Shown here: one piece after another, positions 7,551 to 14,978 of the stretch | How positions within the stretch are numbered: the first letter of the stretch is position 1 | How the letters are laid out: each line of letters starts with the position of its first letter | NCBI GenBank assembly: GCA_038078755.1 | Contig: JBBTSQ010000017.1 | Location: forward strand, 1 to 31,459 | Reading direction: 5' to 3' | Length of the DNA stretch: 31,459 nt | From: JBBTSQ01 sp038078755 | GTDB taxonomy: Bacteria > Patescibacteriota > Minisyncoccia > Phycocordibacterales > JBAYGS01 | Notes under the pieces: generated by a model | Told to the model about the DNA's origin: nothing | Database searches by the model: none | What the model saw: only the letters and a program-made list of their open reading frames with translations | Made by a program: the position numbers and the translations under genes

Positions 7551-8519
7551 ATGAAAAAAACAAAAAAATTCAAATCAATAGATGGTATTAAAGCACTTAC
7601 CAATTTAGGCACCAGACAAGGTGTTGTAGCGGAGCGTGCGAAGGACTATATTTGCAATGTTTTTAAAGAATATGCCGTACCAATTTTTGTTGAAAAATTC
7701 GATACGAATATTCCTGTGGTACAAAAAGCGACCTTGATTATTGACGGAATAATAGAACGCTGTATCGGTTGTGGAATGACTAGCGGGGATATTCCGGTGA
7801 CGAATATTGCAAGCTCACTTTTCTCTTCTCGATTTCTAATAGATACTCCGGTTGTCTATGTTAACCCAAAGTGTTTGGTTTCTTCACCGACCAACTTTTC
7901 TTTTGCTCCAGCAATAGCGATTTCTCCAAAAATAGTACGCAAACTACTGTCTGCAAAAAAGGCCACGGCTTCGTTGCAAGTCATAAAACAGAAAACTCCC
8001 GCAAACTTTTTACTTGTCGGCAATATCAATAATCCAAAAACCATTATTTTCTCTCACTATGATTCATTGGGTCCTGGGGCAATAGACAATGCAAGTGGTA
8101 CATCTGTCGCTATCGACACAGCACTTCGCTGTTTTTATGAGGGTATTTTAGAGGAAACATTATTTGTTTTTGATGGTAATGAAGAAATTTCTTATGACTA
8201 TCCTACATATTGGGGACACGGGTATAGGGTGTTTGAAGAGAGGTATCAAGAAGTCTTGATCAACGCCAAACAAGTACTGGTGATAGATTGTGTCGGGAAC
8301 GGAGTGAATGAATTTATCCAAGATGAAAAAATACTGAAACTGGCATTTCCCTTGAAAGATATCAATAAAATAAAGGCAAAGACCTTTCTGCTATCAGGTG
8401 ATTTTGACGATTTAATGGAGGTATATCACTCAGAAAAAGATAGCCTGAAAAGAATCTCTAAAAAATCTCTTACTCAGGCTGAGAATGTCTTGTTTGAGCA
8501 GATTATTAAAATTGTTTAA
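7551..8519 (+). CDS. M28-family-like zinc peptidase
   Basis: Probable metallo-aminopeptidase of the M28 clan. Expected zinc and catalytic residues appear in order: SHYDS (His169, Asp171), IDNASG (Asp179), GNEE (Glu211, Glu212), IDCVG (Asp246) and VYHSEKD (His293). The spacing is close to the family pattern of bridging Asp, catalytic Glu and C-terminal His. At 322 aa with no signal peptide or lipobox, it should act in the cytoplasm. Residues 1-150 form a divergent N-terminal part with IERCIGCGMTSGD. The start is ATG at 7551, without a clear Shine-Dalgarno and behind the structured leader. It is AT-rich and single-gene. The family could also include an inactive or cyclase-type member; the intact ligands favour a peptidase. 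Confidence 0.75.
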   Translation: MKKTKKFKSIDGIKALTNLGTRQGVVAERAKDYICNVFKEYAVPIFVEKFDTNIPVVQKATLIIDGIIERCIGCGMTSGDIPVTNIASSLFSSRFLIDTPVVYVNPKCLVSSPTNFSFAPAIAISPKIVRKLLSAKKATASLQVIKQKTPANFLLVGNINNPKTIIFSHYDSLGPGAIDNASGTSVAIDTALRCFYEGILEETLFVFDGNEEISYDYPTYWGHGYRVFEERYQEVLINAKQVLVIDCVGNGVNEFIQDEKILKLAFPLKDINKIKAKTFLLSGDFDDLMEVYHSEKDSLKRISKKSLTQAENVLFEQIIKIV

Positions 8520-8554
8520 GCATCCATAAAAACAAATCTCGTGGGGTTTTTCTT

Positions 8555-8584
8555 TTGGCCGTATTTTTGCTAGAGTACTACTAT
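8555..8584 (+). promoter_or_regulatory. leuS promoter
   Basis: TTGGCC (8555-8560) and TACTAT (8579-8584) are 18 bp apart, with the -10 box 4 nt from the ATG at 8589; TAGAGT at 8571-8576 is an alternative -10. Either gives a very short or absent leader. Confidence 0.4.
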
Positions 8585-8588
8585 CTAT

Positions 8589-11462
8589 ATGAGCGAATAC
8601 AATCACAAAGCTATTGAGAAAAAGTGGCAGGAGAAATGGGAGCAATCCGGCATCTATACTGCTACAGAAAATTCTAAAAAGAAAAAGTTTTTTGGTTTGA
8701 TTGAATTCCCGTATCCATCTGGCGATGGCTTGCATGTCGGACATATCCGAAGCAACACCGCGATGGATATTATCTGTCGTAAACGCCGAGCGGAAGGGTT
8801 TGAAGTGCTCTATCCGATTGGCTGGGACGCATTTGGGTTGCCGACTGAAAATTATGCCATCAAGACTGGTAGAAATCCAAATGAGGTCACCCTCGAAAAT
8901 ACCGATACCTTCCGTCGACAACTCAAAGCACTCGGCTTTTCCTTCGATTGGTCGCGAGAAGTAGATACTACCGATCCCGCCTACTACAAATGGACGCAGT
9001 GGCTCTTTTTGCAATTCTACAAACACGGCCTCGCCTACAAAAAGAAAATGGCGATCAACTGGTGCCCAAAAGATTTGATTGGTCTTGCCAATGAAGAAGT
9101 GGTGGATGGATGCTGTGAGCGCTGTGGCACGAAAGTAGAGAAGCGAGAAAAAGAACAATGGATGCTTGCGATTACGAAATATGCTGACCGACTCGACAAA
9201 GATCTTGATACCGTCGATTTTCTGGAACGCATCAAGATTCAGCAGAGAAATTGGATTGGGAGAAGTGAGGGGGCACAGATTAGATTCATGATTCATGATT
9301 CAAGAATTATGAATGAAATCGGGGAGGTAGAAATTTTTACAACACGACCTGATACGCTTTTTGGTGCTACCTATCTTGTTCTTGCTCCAGAGCATTCGTT
9401 TGTAACAAACAACCTAAAACTCACGACAAACAAGGAGGAAATTTTGGCGTACATTAAAAAGACTCAGGATAAGACCGAGGAAGATCGTACTGAGGTAAGC
9501 AAAAACAAAACGGGAGTCGAACTCAAGGGTATTTATGCCATCAACCCTGCAAACAACGAAAAAATTCCTGTTTGGATTGCTGATTATGTCTTACCCCAAT
9601 ACGGCACCGGGGCGATTATGGCCGTGCCCGCACATGATGATCGTGATTTTGAATTTGCAAAGAAATACAATCTAGCAATTCGCCATGTAATTGCACCTCT
9701 TTTTCCAGCGCTTAAGGATAGTCGAGACGAGGTCCGCCCTGACAAACCTACAGAAAAAAGAAAAACGATTTACGGCATCGTAAAACACTGGAAAGATGAC
9801 TCATATCTTTGTTTGGATTGGGGGAAATTGGGCTGGCATTCTTTTGTGATTGGTGGCGTTGAGGCTGGTGAAGATGTTATCGAAGCGGCTACTCGTGAAA
9901 TCAAAGAAGAAACCGGGTACCAGCATATTAAATTTGTCCGTAAAGTTGGCGGAGAAACACACGCCAGTTTTTACGCACACCACAAAGAGGTCAACCGCTA
10001 TTCTATTTCCGAAGCGTATCATTTTGAACTAATCGACGGGGAAAAGATCGAGGTTGCGGAAGAAGAAACAAAAAAACATACTGCGGTGTGGGTAGCGGAG
10101 AAAGATATGGCCACTTTCTTAAACCTCTCCAATCTCAATTATGTCTGGGAACAATTTAAGAAAGAGACGGCTTACACCGGAGCAGGGACCATAATCAACT
10201 CTGGCGCATTCAACGATATACCGATCGATGAGGCCAAGAAAATGATAACCGAATCAGTTGGTGGGAAAATGGTCACCACTTACAAACTCCGCGATTGGGT
10301 GTTTTCAAGACAGCGATATTGGGGGGAGCCGATTCCGATGGTGCATTGTGAGAAATGTGGCATTGTCCCTGTGCCTGAAAAAGACTTACCGGTCACCCTG
10401 CCTGAAGTCAAAAACTACAAACCGACCGAGACTGGGGAGTCACCACTCGCTTCGATATCAGAATGGGTCAATACCACGTGCCCAAAATGTAATGGAAAGG
10501 CAAAACGAGAAACCGACACCATGCCAAATTGGGCTGGATCGAGCTGGTATTATCTCCGCTACACTGATCCTAAAAATACTACGGCATTTGCTGATGCAGA
10601 CAAACTCAGATACTGGACGCCCGTCGACTGGTACAACGGGGGGATGGAACATACCACCTTACATCTTTTGTATTCTCGCTTTTGGCACAAATTCCTCTAC
10701 GATCTCAAACTCGTCCCAACATCCGAGCCGTATCAAAAACGCACTTCACACGGCCTGATCCTCGCCAAAGGTGGAGTGAAGATGAGTAAGTCGATTGGTA
10801 ACGTCGTGAACCCGGACAGTATCGTCGAGACCGTCGGTGCCGATACATTACGCATCTACGAGATGTTCATGGGGCCATTTGATCAGGCGATTGCGTGGGA
10901 TACCGATAGTATTGCTGGATCGCGGAGATTTGTGGAACGAGTGTGGAAATTGAGAGACAAACTATCAGACAACAGAACACAGACAACAGACCCGAAAGCA
11001 AAAGAAATCAAAATACTGCTCCACAAGACTACAAAGAAAGTGGGGGAGGATATCGAAGCGATGAAATTCAATACCGCGATTTCTGCGATGATGATATTTG
11101 TGTCTGAGCTTGAGAAAACTGAATCCATCTCGAAAGCGACATACGGAACACTTCTCCAGTTGCTCGCGCCTTTTGCCCCTCACTTTACCGAAGAACTTTG
11201 GGAAATGATTGGGCACGCGGATTCGATACACCTAGAACCCTGGCCAACCTATGATCCAAAAAAATTGGTGAGTGACACGGTCACGATTGCCGTCCAAATC
11301 AATGGCAAAATGCGAACGACGTTTGTAGCCAACCGATCGATCTCTGAAGATGATGCCAAAAAAACTGCCCTCGCTCTGCCAGAATCAATCAAATGGCTGG
11401 ATGGCAAGGAGCCAAAAAAAGTCATCTATATTGTCGGTAAAATTGTCAGTATCGTCATTTAA
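8589..11462 (+). CDS. leuS: leucyl-tRNA synthetase with internal Nudix domain
   Basis: Class I synthetase charging tRNA-Leu. Of 957 residues, ~1-230 form the Rossmann core with the HIGH-like HVGH at 49-52. The editing (CP1) domain begins ~231, with TTRPDTLFG (251-259) and GTGAIMAVPAHDDRDFEFAK (339-358). KMSKS is at 731-735, followed by the anticodon-binding helices and a C-terminal domain (VTIAVQINGKMR, from 898). Zinc-knuckle-like Cys pairs occur at CCERCG (~175), HCEKCG and CPKCNG. Unusually, ~160 residues (about 370-529) are inserted where the editing domain normally passes from VIAP to the YTGAGTIINSG segment. They contain a perfect Nudix box, residues 422-444 (G-X5-E-X7-REIKEETGY). Two further short stretches look repeat-derived (~233-245 and ~791-802). 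Start: ATG 8589 behind a close -10. Confidence 0.97.
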   Translation: MSEYNHKAIEKKWQEKWEQSGIYTATENSKKKKFFGLIEFPYPSGDGLHVGHIRSNTAMDIICRKRRAEGFEVLYPIGWDAFGLPTENYAIKTGRNPNEVTLENTDTFRRQLKALGFSFDWSREVDTTDPAYYKWTQWLFLQFYKHGLAYKKKMAINWCPKDLIGLANEEVVDGCCERCGTKVEKREKEQWMLAITKYADRLDKDLDTVDFLERIKIQQRNWIGRSEGAQIRFMIHDSRIMNEIGEVEIFTTRPDTLFGATYLVLAPEHSFVTNNLKLTTNKEEILAYIKKTQDKTEEDRTEVSKNKTGVELKGIYAINPANNEKIPVWIADYVLPQYGTGAIMAVPAHDDRDFEFAKKYNLAIRHVIAPLFPALKDSRDEVRPDKPTEKRKTIYGIVKHWKDDSYLCLDWGKLGWHSFVIGGVEAGEDVIEAATREIKEETGYQHIKFVRKVGGETHASFYAHHKEVNRYSISEAYHFELIDGEKIEVAEEETKKHTAVWVAEKDMATFLNLSNLNYVWEQFKKETAYTGAGTIINSGAFNDIPIDEAKKMITESVGGKMVTTYKLRDWVFSRQRYWGEPIPMVHCEKCGIVPVPEKDLPVTLPEVKNYKPTETGESPLASISEWVNTTCPKCNGKAKRETDTMPNWAGSSWYYLRYTDPKNTTAFADADKLRYWTPVDWYNGGMEHTTLHLLYSRFWHKFLYDLKLVPTSEPYQKRTSHGLILAKGGVKMSKSIGNVVNPDSIVETVGADTLRIYEMFMGPFDQAIAWDTDSIAGSRRFVERVWKLRDKLSDNRTQTTDPKAKEIKILLHKTTKKVGEDIEAMKFNTAISAMMIFVSELEKTESISKATYGTLLQLLAPFAPHFTEELWEMIGHADSIHLEPWPTYDPKKLVSDTVTIAVQINGKMRTTFVANRSISEDDAKKTALALPESIKWLDGKEPKKVIYIVGKIVSIVI
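9696..10175 (+). other. Nudix hydrolase-like domain inserted in the LeuRS editing domain
   Basis: Residues ~370-529 of LeuRS. The Nudix box (9852-9920) has every key residue: Gly422, Glu428, Arg436-Glu437, Glu440-Glu441, Gly443. Flanking segments resemble a whole Nudix fold: a beta strand TIYGIVKHW before it, WHSFVIGG leading into it, and YHFELIDGEKIEV then TAVWVAEKDM after it. Both junctions are in frame with intact editing-domain sequence on each side. Nudix enzymes hydrolyse nucleoside-diphosphate-X bonds; what this one acts on is unknown. Confidence 0.88.
10967..10992 (-). repeat. dispersed repeat copy inside leuS
   Basis: Read on the minus strand, this 26-bp segment matches 28771-28796 at 25 of 26 positions by eye, and 16461-16486 more loosely. 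It is in frame in LeuRS, encoding polar residues SDNRTQTTD in a variable linker after the KMSKS domain. Confidence 0.65.
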
Positions 11463-11525
11463 TGTGAGCACGAGGGTAACCCCCATCCTGAGTGTCTTTT
11501 GGTATATTTGACATAGTCGATAGTT

Positions 11526-11563
11526 ACTCTTCCTATCTACGCTATAGCGTAGATAGGAAGAGT
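11526..11563. repeat. 38-bp perfect palindrome
   Basis: The two arms (11526-11544 and 11545-11563) are exact reverse complements with TATA at the centre. No T-run follows, so it is not a standard terminator for leuS. It lies between leuS and the promoter at 11601. It could be an operator, a transcript-end stabiliser or a cruciform site. Confidence 0.7.
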
Positions 11564-11600
11564 GGTTAGCAGAAGCTACTTAATATGGGGATAAGTTCGC

Positions 11601-11629
11601 TTTACAAATATAGCCAATGGTAGTATAAT
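11601..11629 (+). promoter_or_regulatory. promoter of the 60-aa protein gene
   Basis: TTTACA (11601-11606) and a consensus TATAAT (11624-11629) are exactly 17 bp apart, giving a start near 11636 and a leader of about 39 nt. One of the best promoters in the window. Confidence 0.75.
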
Positions 11630-11674
11630 AGCTTTAGAGCAGTAAACCCATCGGAAACAAGAGAAAGGAGTGTT

Positions 11675-11857
11675 ATGACAAAGTCAGCTAAAAAGCCGGG
11701 CGGTCAGAGCATCAAAGTCTTGTGGCAAGATGAACCCTCCGTGCGTATCAAAATCAAGCGGGGCACCTCAAGTATCCGTATGCCTCTCTACTGGATCCCT
11801 CGTAAACCAGGTCAGATGGGTCCAAGTCGTCCCGCACTATACCTCGAGGGACTCTAA
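11675..11857 (+). CDS. small basic protein of unknown function, 60 aa
   Basis: I do not recognise it. The protein is short and basic (KSAKKPGG near the start, then KIKRGTSSIRM and IPRKPGQMGPSRP), with Trp and Pro residues and no membrane helix or Cys motif. It could be nucleic-acid-binding, judging only from charge. Evidence that it is real is unusually complete: a consensus promoter at 11601-11629, a proper Shine-Dalgarno (AAGGAG, 11665-11670) four bases before the ATG, and an intrinsic terminator directly after it. It is therefore an independent unit between leuS and trpS. Most neighbours lack a Shine-Dalgarno, so this gene may be strongly and separately expressed. Confidence 0.75.
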   Translation: MTKSAKKPGGQSIKVLWQDEPSVRIKIKRGTSSIRMPLYWIPRKPGQMGPSRPALYLEGL

Positions 11858-11865
11858 TCCCACTT

Positions 11866-11896
11866 CAGCTCGCACACCCCGTGCGAGCTGTTTTTT
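11866..11896 (+). terminator. intrinsic terminator of the 60-aa protein gene
   Basis: A 10-bp perfect stem, CAGCTCGCAC/GTGCGAGCTG (11866-11875 with 11881-11890), has a 5-nt loop and is followed by T6. Confidence 0.9.
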
Positions 11897-11916
11897 GTTG
11901 TTATTTTCTCACCATA

Positions 11917-11946
11917 CTTTATACTTTATACTTTTTACGTTATACT
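11917..11946 (+). promoter_or_regulatory. trpS promoter cassette
   Basis: Contains tandem copies of TATACTTT and then ACTTTTTACGTTATACTTC. The last TATACT (11941-11946) ends 6 nt before the trpS ATG. The same block occurs before lysS and, modified, before scpB. Confidence 0.6.
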
Positions 11947-11952
11947 TCCCGT

Positions 11953-12990
11953 ATGAGTAATTCATCTAAAAAAGTCCTCCTCTCCGGCGTAAAGCCCACT
12001 GGTCGACCACATATTGGTAACTATTTCGGCGCAATGAAGCAAATGGTAGACCTCCAAAACGCCCACCCAGAAGCCGAGAAGTTTTTTATGATCGCCGATT
12101 ATCACGGCTTGAACTTTATCCAAGATGCAAAGGTGATGCATCAAAATATCATCGATCTCGCGCTCGACTATCTCGCCATCGGACTCGATCCAAGACAATC
12201 CGTCATTTTCAAACAATCCGATGTCTCAGCGCACACCGAGCTCGCGTGGATTTTCGATACTATCACCACTATGCCATATTTGATGCGCGCCCACGCTTTT
12301 AAAGATGCTGAAGCGAAAGACAAAGAGATTAGTGTGGGCACTTTCAACTACCCAATGCTGATGGCAGCCGATATTTTACTCTACGATGCGACACACGTCC
12401 CAGTCGGCCAAGATCAGAAACAACACATTGAGTATGCCCGAGACACTGCAGAAAAATTCAACCGAGTATTTGGAGAAACTTTGACACTTCCTGAACCAAT
12501 GATTTTGAAAGATGTTGCTATAGTGCCCGGTACTGATGGCCAAAAGATGAGCAAGAGCTACGGCAACACCATCCCTCTTTTTGCGACCGACGAAGAAATC
12601 AGAAAAGCGGTAATGAGTATCGTGACTGATTCTAAGAAAGCTGAAGATACAGTAATTCATAATCAAGTATTTTCTGGGGATTTTACTCAAGGAGAAAAGG
12701 TTATTTCATTGTATGCGCCTGTAAATGTATACTCCATTCACAAACTTTTCCGCACAGAAGACGAACTTGCTACACTTTATACTGAAAAAGCAGGGAAGTA
12801 CAAAGACTTAAAAGAAGCTTTGGTTACTGATATTTCTGCTTTTATCAAACCGCTTCGCGAAAGACGCGAGGCTCTCGCAGAAGATTTGACACACGTACTC
12901 GCAGTACTCAAAGACGGTGGTAGCCGAGCTCGAGTGAAGGCCGATGCAAAAATGGACGCAGTCCGAAAGGCAATTGGGGTGGCATTGTAG
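11953..12990 (+). CDS. trpS: tryptophanyl-tRNA synthetase
   Basis: Class I enzyme charging tRNA-Trp. It has 345 residues, close to the usual bacterial ~330. The first signature is GRPHIGNYFG (HIGN, residues 20-23), the tryptophan-pocket region includes HVPVGQDQKQHIE (~149-160), and the second signature is KMSKSYGN (198-205). The C-terminal ~120 residues are helical and Lys/Glu-rich, as in the family. The start is ATG 11953 (MSNSSKK), because it gives the canonical N-terminus and lies 6 nt behind TATACT. An upstream in-frame ATG at 11881 would add 24 residues from the terminator and promoter region and is rejected. It is single-gene, ended by the terminator at 12996. Confidence 0.97.
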   Translation: MSNSSKKVLLSGVKPTGRPHIGNYFGAMKQMVDLQNAHPEAEKFFMIADYHGLNFIQDAKVMHQNIIDLALDYLAIGLDPRQSVIFKQSDVSAHTELAWIFDTITTMPYLMRAHAFKDAEAKDKEISVGTFNYPMLMAADILLYDATHVPVGQDQKQHIEYARDTAEKFNRVFGETLTLPEPMILKDVAIVPGTDGQKMSKSYGNTIPLFATDEEIRKAVMSIVTDSKKAEDTVIHNQVFSGDFTQGEKVISLYAPVNVYSIHKLFRTEDELATLYTEKAGKYKDLKEALVTDISAFIKPLRERREALAEDLTHVLAVLKDGGSRARVKADAKMDAVRKAIGVAL

Positions 12991-12995
12991 AAACA

Positions 12996-13034
12996 AAAAG
13001 CCCCGCCCCGAGTACTCTCGAGGGCGGGGCTTTT
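12996..13034. terminator. trpS intrinsic terminator
   Basis: A 13-bp GC-rich stem, AAAAGCCCCGCCC/GGGCGGGGCTTTT (12996-13008 with 13022-13034), holds an inner CGAG/CTCG hairpin. An A-run on one side and T-run on the other make it potentially bidirectional. Confidence 0.9.
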
Positions 13035-13119
13035 GATTTGTATTGTAAGTATAGCATACTCGACCCTTATCACACAACGGTGACAAAACCCACGCAACTT
13101 GACATAGTATAAAAAAGTA

Positions 13120-13147
13120 TGGACTTCATTTTTAGACTTGGTATACT
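13120..13147 (+). promoter_or_regulatory. ABC transporter promoter
   Basis: TGGACT (13120-13125) and TATACT (13142-13147) are 16 bp apart. The predicted start near 13154 leaves a leader of ~38 nt. A TTGACA at 13099-13104 lies too far upstream to pair with this -10. Confidence 0.45.
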
Positions 13148-13191
13148 ATACATTCGCCTTATAGAAAATTTTAACCACGTAACAAAAATTT

Positions 13192-14937
13192 GTGATTAAA
13201 AAAATATTTCAACTACTCAGACCTTTTTGGGGAGCATTGAGCGCCCTTACAGTTTTTGTATTTTTGATTGAGGCAATCAATCTCGCACAACCATACTATT
13301 GGGGAAAACTAGTGGATGGATTTTTCAAAGGTGATTCGAGTCAGGTAGCACAGCTTTTGTGGATCATCGGCGGCATTATGCTCGCCGATGTACTACTCGA
13401 CTATATACGTACCATTATCGAAAACGGTAAATTCGTCTTCCGAATCAGTCGTGTCATCGACGTGCATACTGTTACTCGAGCCTCTTCTCTCTCTTTGGGT
13501 CAGATCACTAGCCAAAACTCAGGTTTTCGACAAAAAGTGGCAAATCAAGGTTCGAATGCTCTTCAAAATACAGTGCAGATGGCACTGTACGACACCCTCC
13601 CATTGATCGCACTTGTCCTCGTCGCTTTCATGTTTCTTTTTTTGAGCAATGTCATTCTTGGTTATATTGTGCTCGCCACCGTACTTGTGTCACTAGCTAT
13701 TTCCATTCCTTCAAGTATCAAGATGGCCAAGACGGTCAGAAAATATCGCGAGATGGATGATAAAGTGGGTCAACAATACTCAGAAATTTTGCGTTCCCTC
13801 CCACTCATATTGCTCTCTGCACAAGAAAAAGAAACTATCGCTCGATACAAACAAGATTATACCCAATCAGCAAATTTTGCCGAAAAAATTTGGCTTAAAT
13901 ACCTCACGATTGTAGTACTACCACGAGACTTACTGACCAAGATCGGAAATCTGTTATTGATCGGTTCTGGAGCGACATTGGTATTGCAAGGTAGTATCAC
14001 TGCGGGATCCTTGGTAACGGTTCTTGCGTGGGCAAATATGATTTTTACCCGTACTGAGCGGTTCTCCAAGCTTCTCCGTCGATTTGTGATTATGTCTGTC
14101 GATGTGGCTCGCTACTTTGAAATTGTTGATCTTAAACCGACCATTGCTCCAAACCATGATGGATTCAAAATAGAGACGATTGAACAATGCATTGAATTCA
14201 GAAATGTCTCTTTCTCCTATCCTGAGAGTAAAAATGACAATAATGCCCTGCATAATATCTCATTTAGCATCAAGGCAGGAGAGGTGTGTGCGATTGTCGG
14301 ACACTCTGGCGCAGGGAAGTCCACGATTGTAAACCTACTGCTTCGGGGATTTGATCCACAAGAAGGGGAAGTTCTTGTTGATGGTAAAAATCTGAAAGCA
14401 ATTGAAATTGGTAGCTTCCGCAAGCAAGTAGGCTACGTCGAGCAACAAGTTCGACTGTGGGACGACACCTTACGTGCCAACCTTTTGTTTGGTATCAAGC
14501 ACCCCGAACTTATTACCGAAGCAATGCTCACTGTAGTGGCTGAACAATCAAAAATCAGTAGTTTCTTTGACCGGTTGCCGAATGGTTTCGATACCAAGAT
14601 TGGTGAGAATGGCGTCCGACTTTCAGGGGGCGAGAGACAGCGTGTTGCCATTGCCCGCGCACTACTTCGTGACCCTAAGCTCTTGATTCTTGATGAGGCG
14701 ACCAATAGTCTCGATACCATCAATGACGCATACATTCAACAAGCAATGCGTGATGCCATGAAAGGCAAGACTGGTATCATTATCGCCCACCGACTTTCGA
14801 CCATTAGTCATGCTGACAAAATTATCGTTATGGAAAAAGGCAAAGTGGCTGGCATAGGCAATCATACCGAACTACTTGCTTCTTGCGAACAGTACAAAAA
14901 CCTCGTCGAAAAAGAGGGGCAAGTGATCATTAGCTAG
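13192..14937 (+). CDS. ABC-type exporter, fused membrane and ATPase domains
   Basis: A half-transporter that would work as a dimer to export a lipid, peptide or drug-like substrate; the substrate cannot be told. Residues ~1-310 form the membrane domain, with hydrophobic helices around 15-32, 53-70, 135-152, 155-172 and 240-280. Residues ~333-575 form the ATPase domain: Walker A GHSGAGKST (370-378), Q-loop region YVEQQ, signature LSGGERQ (from 478), Walker B LLILDE (497-502) and H-loop His533 in IAHRLST. All catalytic motifs are intact, and 581 aa is the usual length. The start is GTG at 13192 (MIKKIFQLLRP), with no Shine-Dalgarno. The gene is followed at once by aspS, which has its own -10 box. 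Confidence 0.93.
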   Translation: MIKKIFQLLRPFWGALSALTVFVFLIEAINLAQPYYWGKLVDGFFKGDSSQVAQLLWIIGGIMLADVLLDYIRTIIENGKFVFRISRVIDVHTVTRASSLSLGQITSQNSGFRQKVANQGSNALQNTVQMALYDTLPLIALVLVAFMFLFLSNVILGYIVLATVLVSLAISIPSSIKMAKTVRKYREMDDKVGQQYSEILRSLPLILLSAQEKETIARYKQDYTQSANFAEKIWLKYLTIVVLPRDLLTKIGNLLLIGSGATLVLQGSITAGSLVTVLAWANMIFTRTERFSKLLRRFVIMSVDVARYFEIVDLKPTIAPNHDGFKIETIEQCIEFRNVSFSYPESKNDNNALHNISFSIKAGEVCAIVGHSGAGKSTIVNLLLRGFDPQEGEVLVDGKNLKAIEIGSFRKQVGYVEQQVRLWDDTLRANLLFGIKHPELITEAMLTVVAEQSKISSFFDRLPNGFDTKIGENGVRLSGGERQRVAIARALLRDPKLLILDEATNSLDTINDAYIQQAMRDAMKGKTGIIIAHRLSTISHADKIIVMEKGKVAGIGNHTELLASCEQYKNLVEKEGQVIIS

Positions 14938-14942
14938 TGAGA

Positions 14943-14971
14943 TTTTCAAAATATCTGTTTTCTGCTATAGT
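14943..14971 (+). promoter_or_regulatory. aspS promoter
   Basis: TTTTCA (14943-14948) and TATAGT (14966-14971) are 17 bp apart. The -10 box ends 7 nt before the ATG at 14979, a leaderless arrangement. Confidence 0.5.
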
Positions 14972-14978
14972 TTTAGGT

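Noticed and set aside
9801..10022. Separate Nudix gene overlapping leuS
   Set aside because: The Nudix box is in the leuS frame with no stop on either side, so it is a domain of LeuRS, not a second gene; the minus-strand frame here is a shadow.
13099..13104. TTGACA as -35 of the ABC transporter promoter
   Set aside because: No -10-like hexamer lies 16-18 bp downstream; the TATACT at 13142 is 37 bp away.
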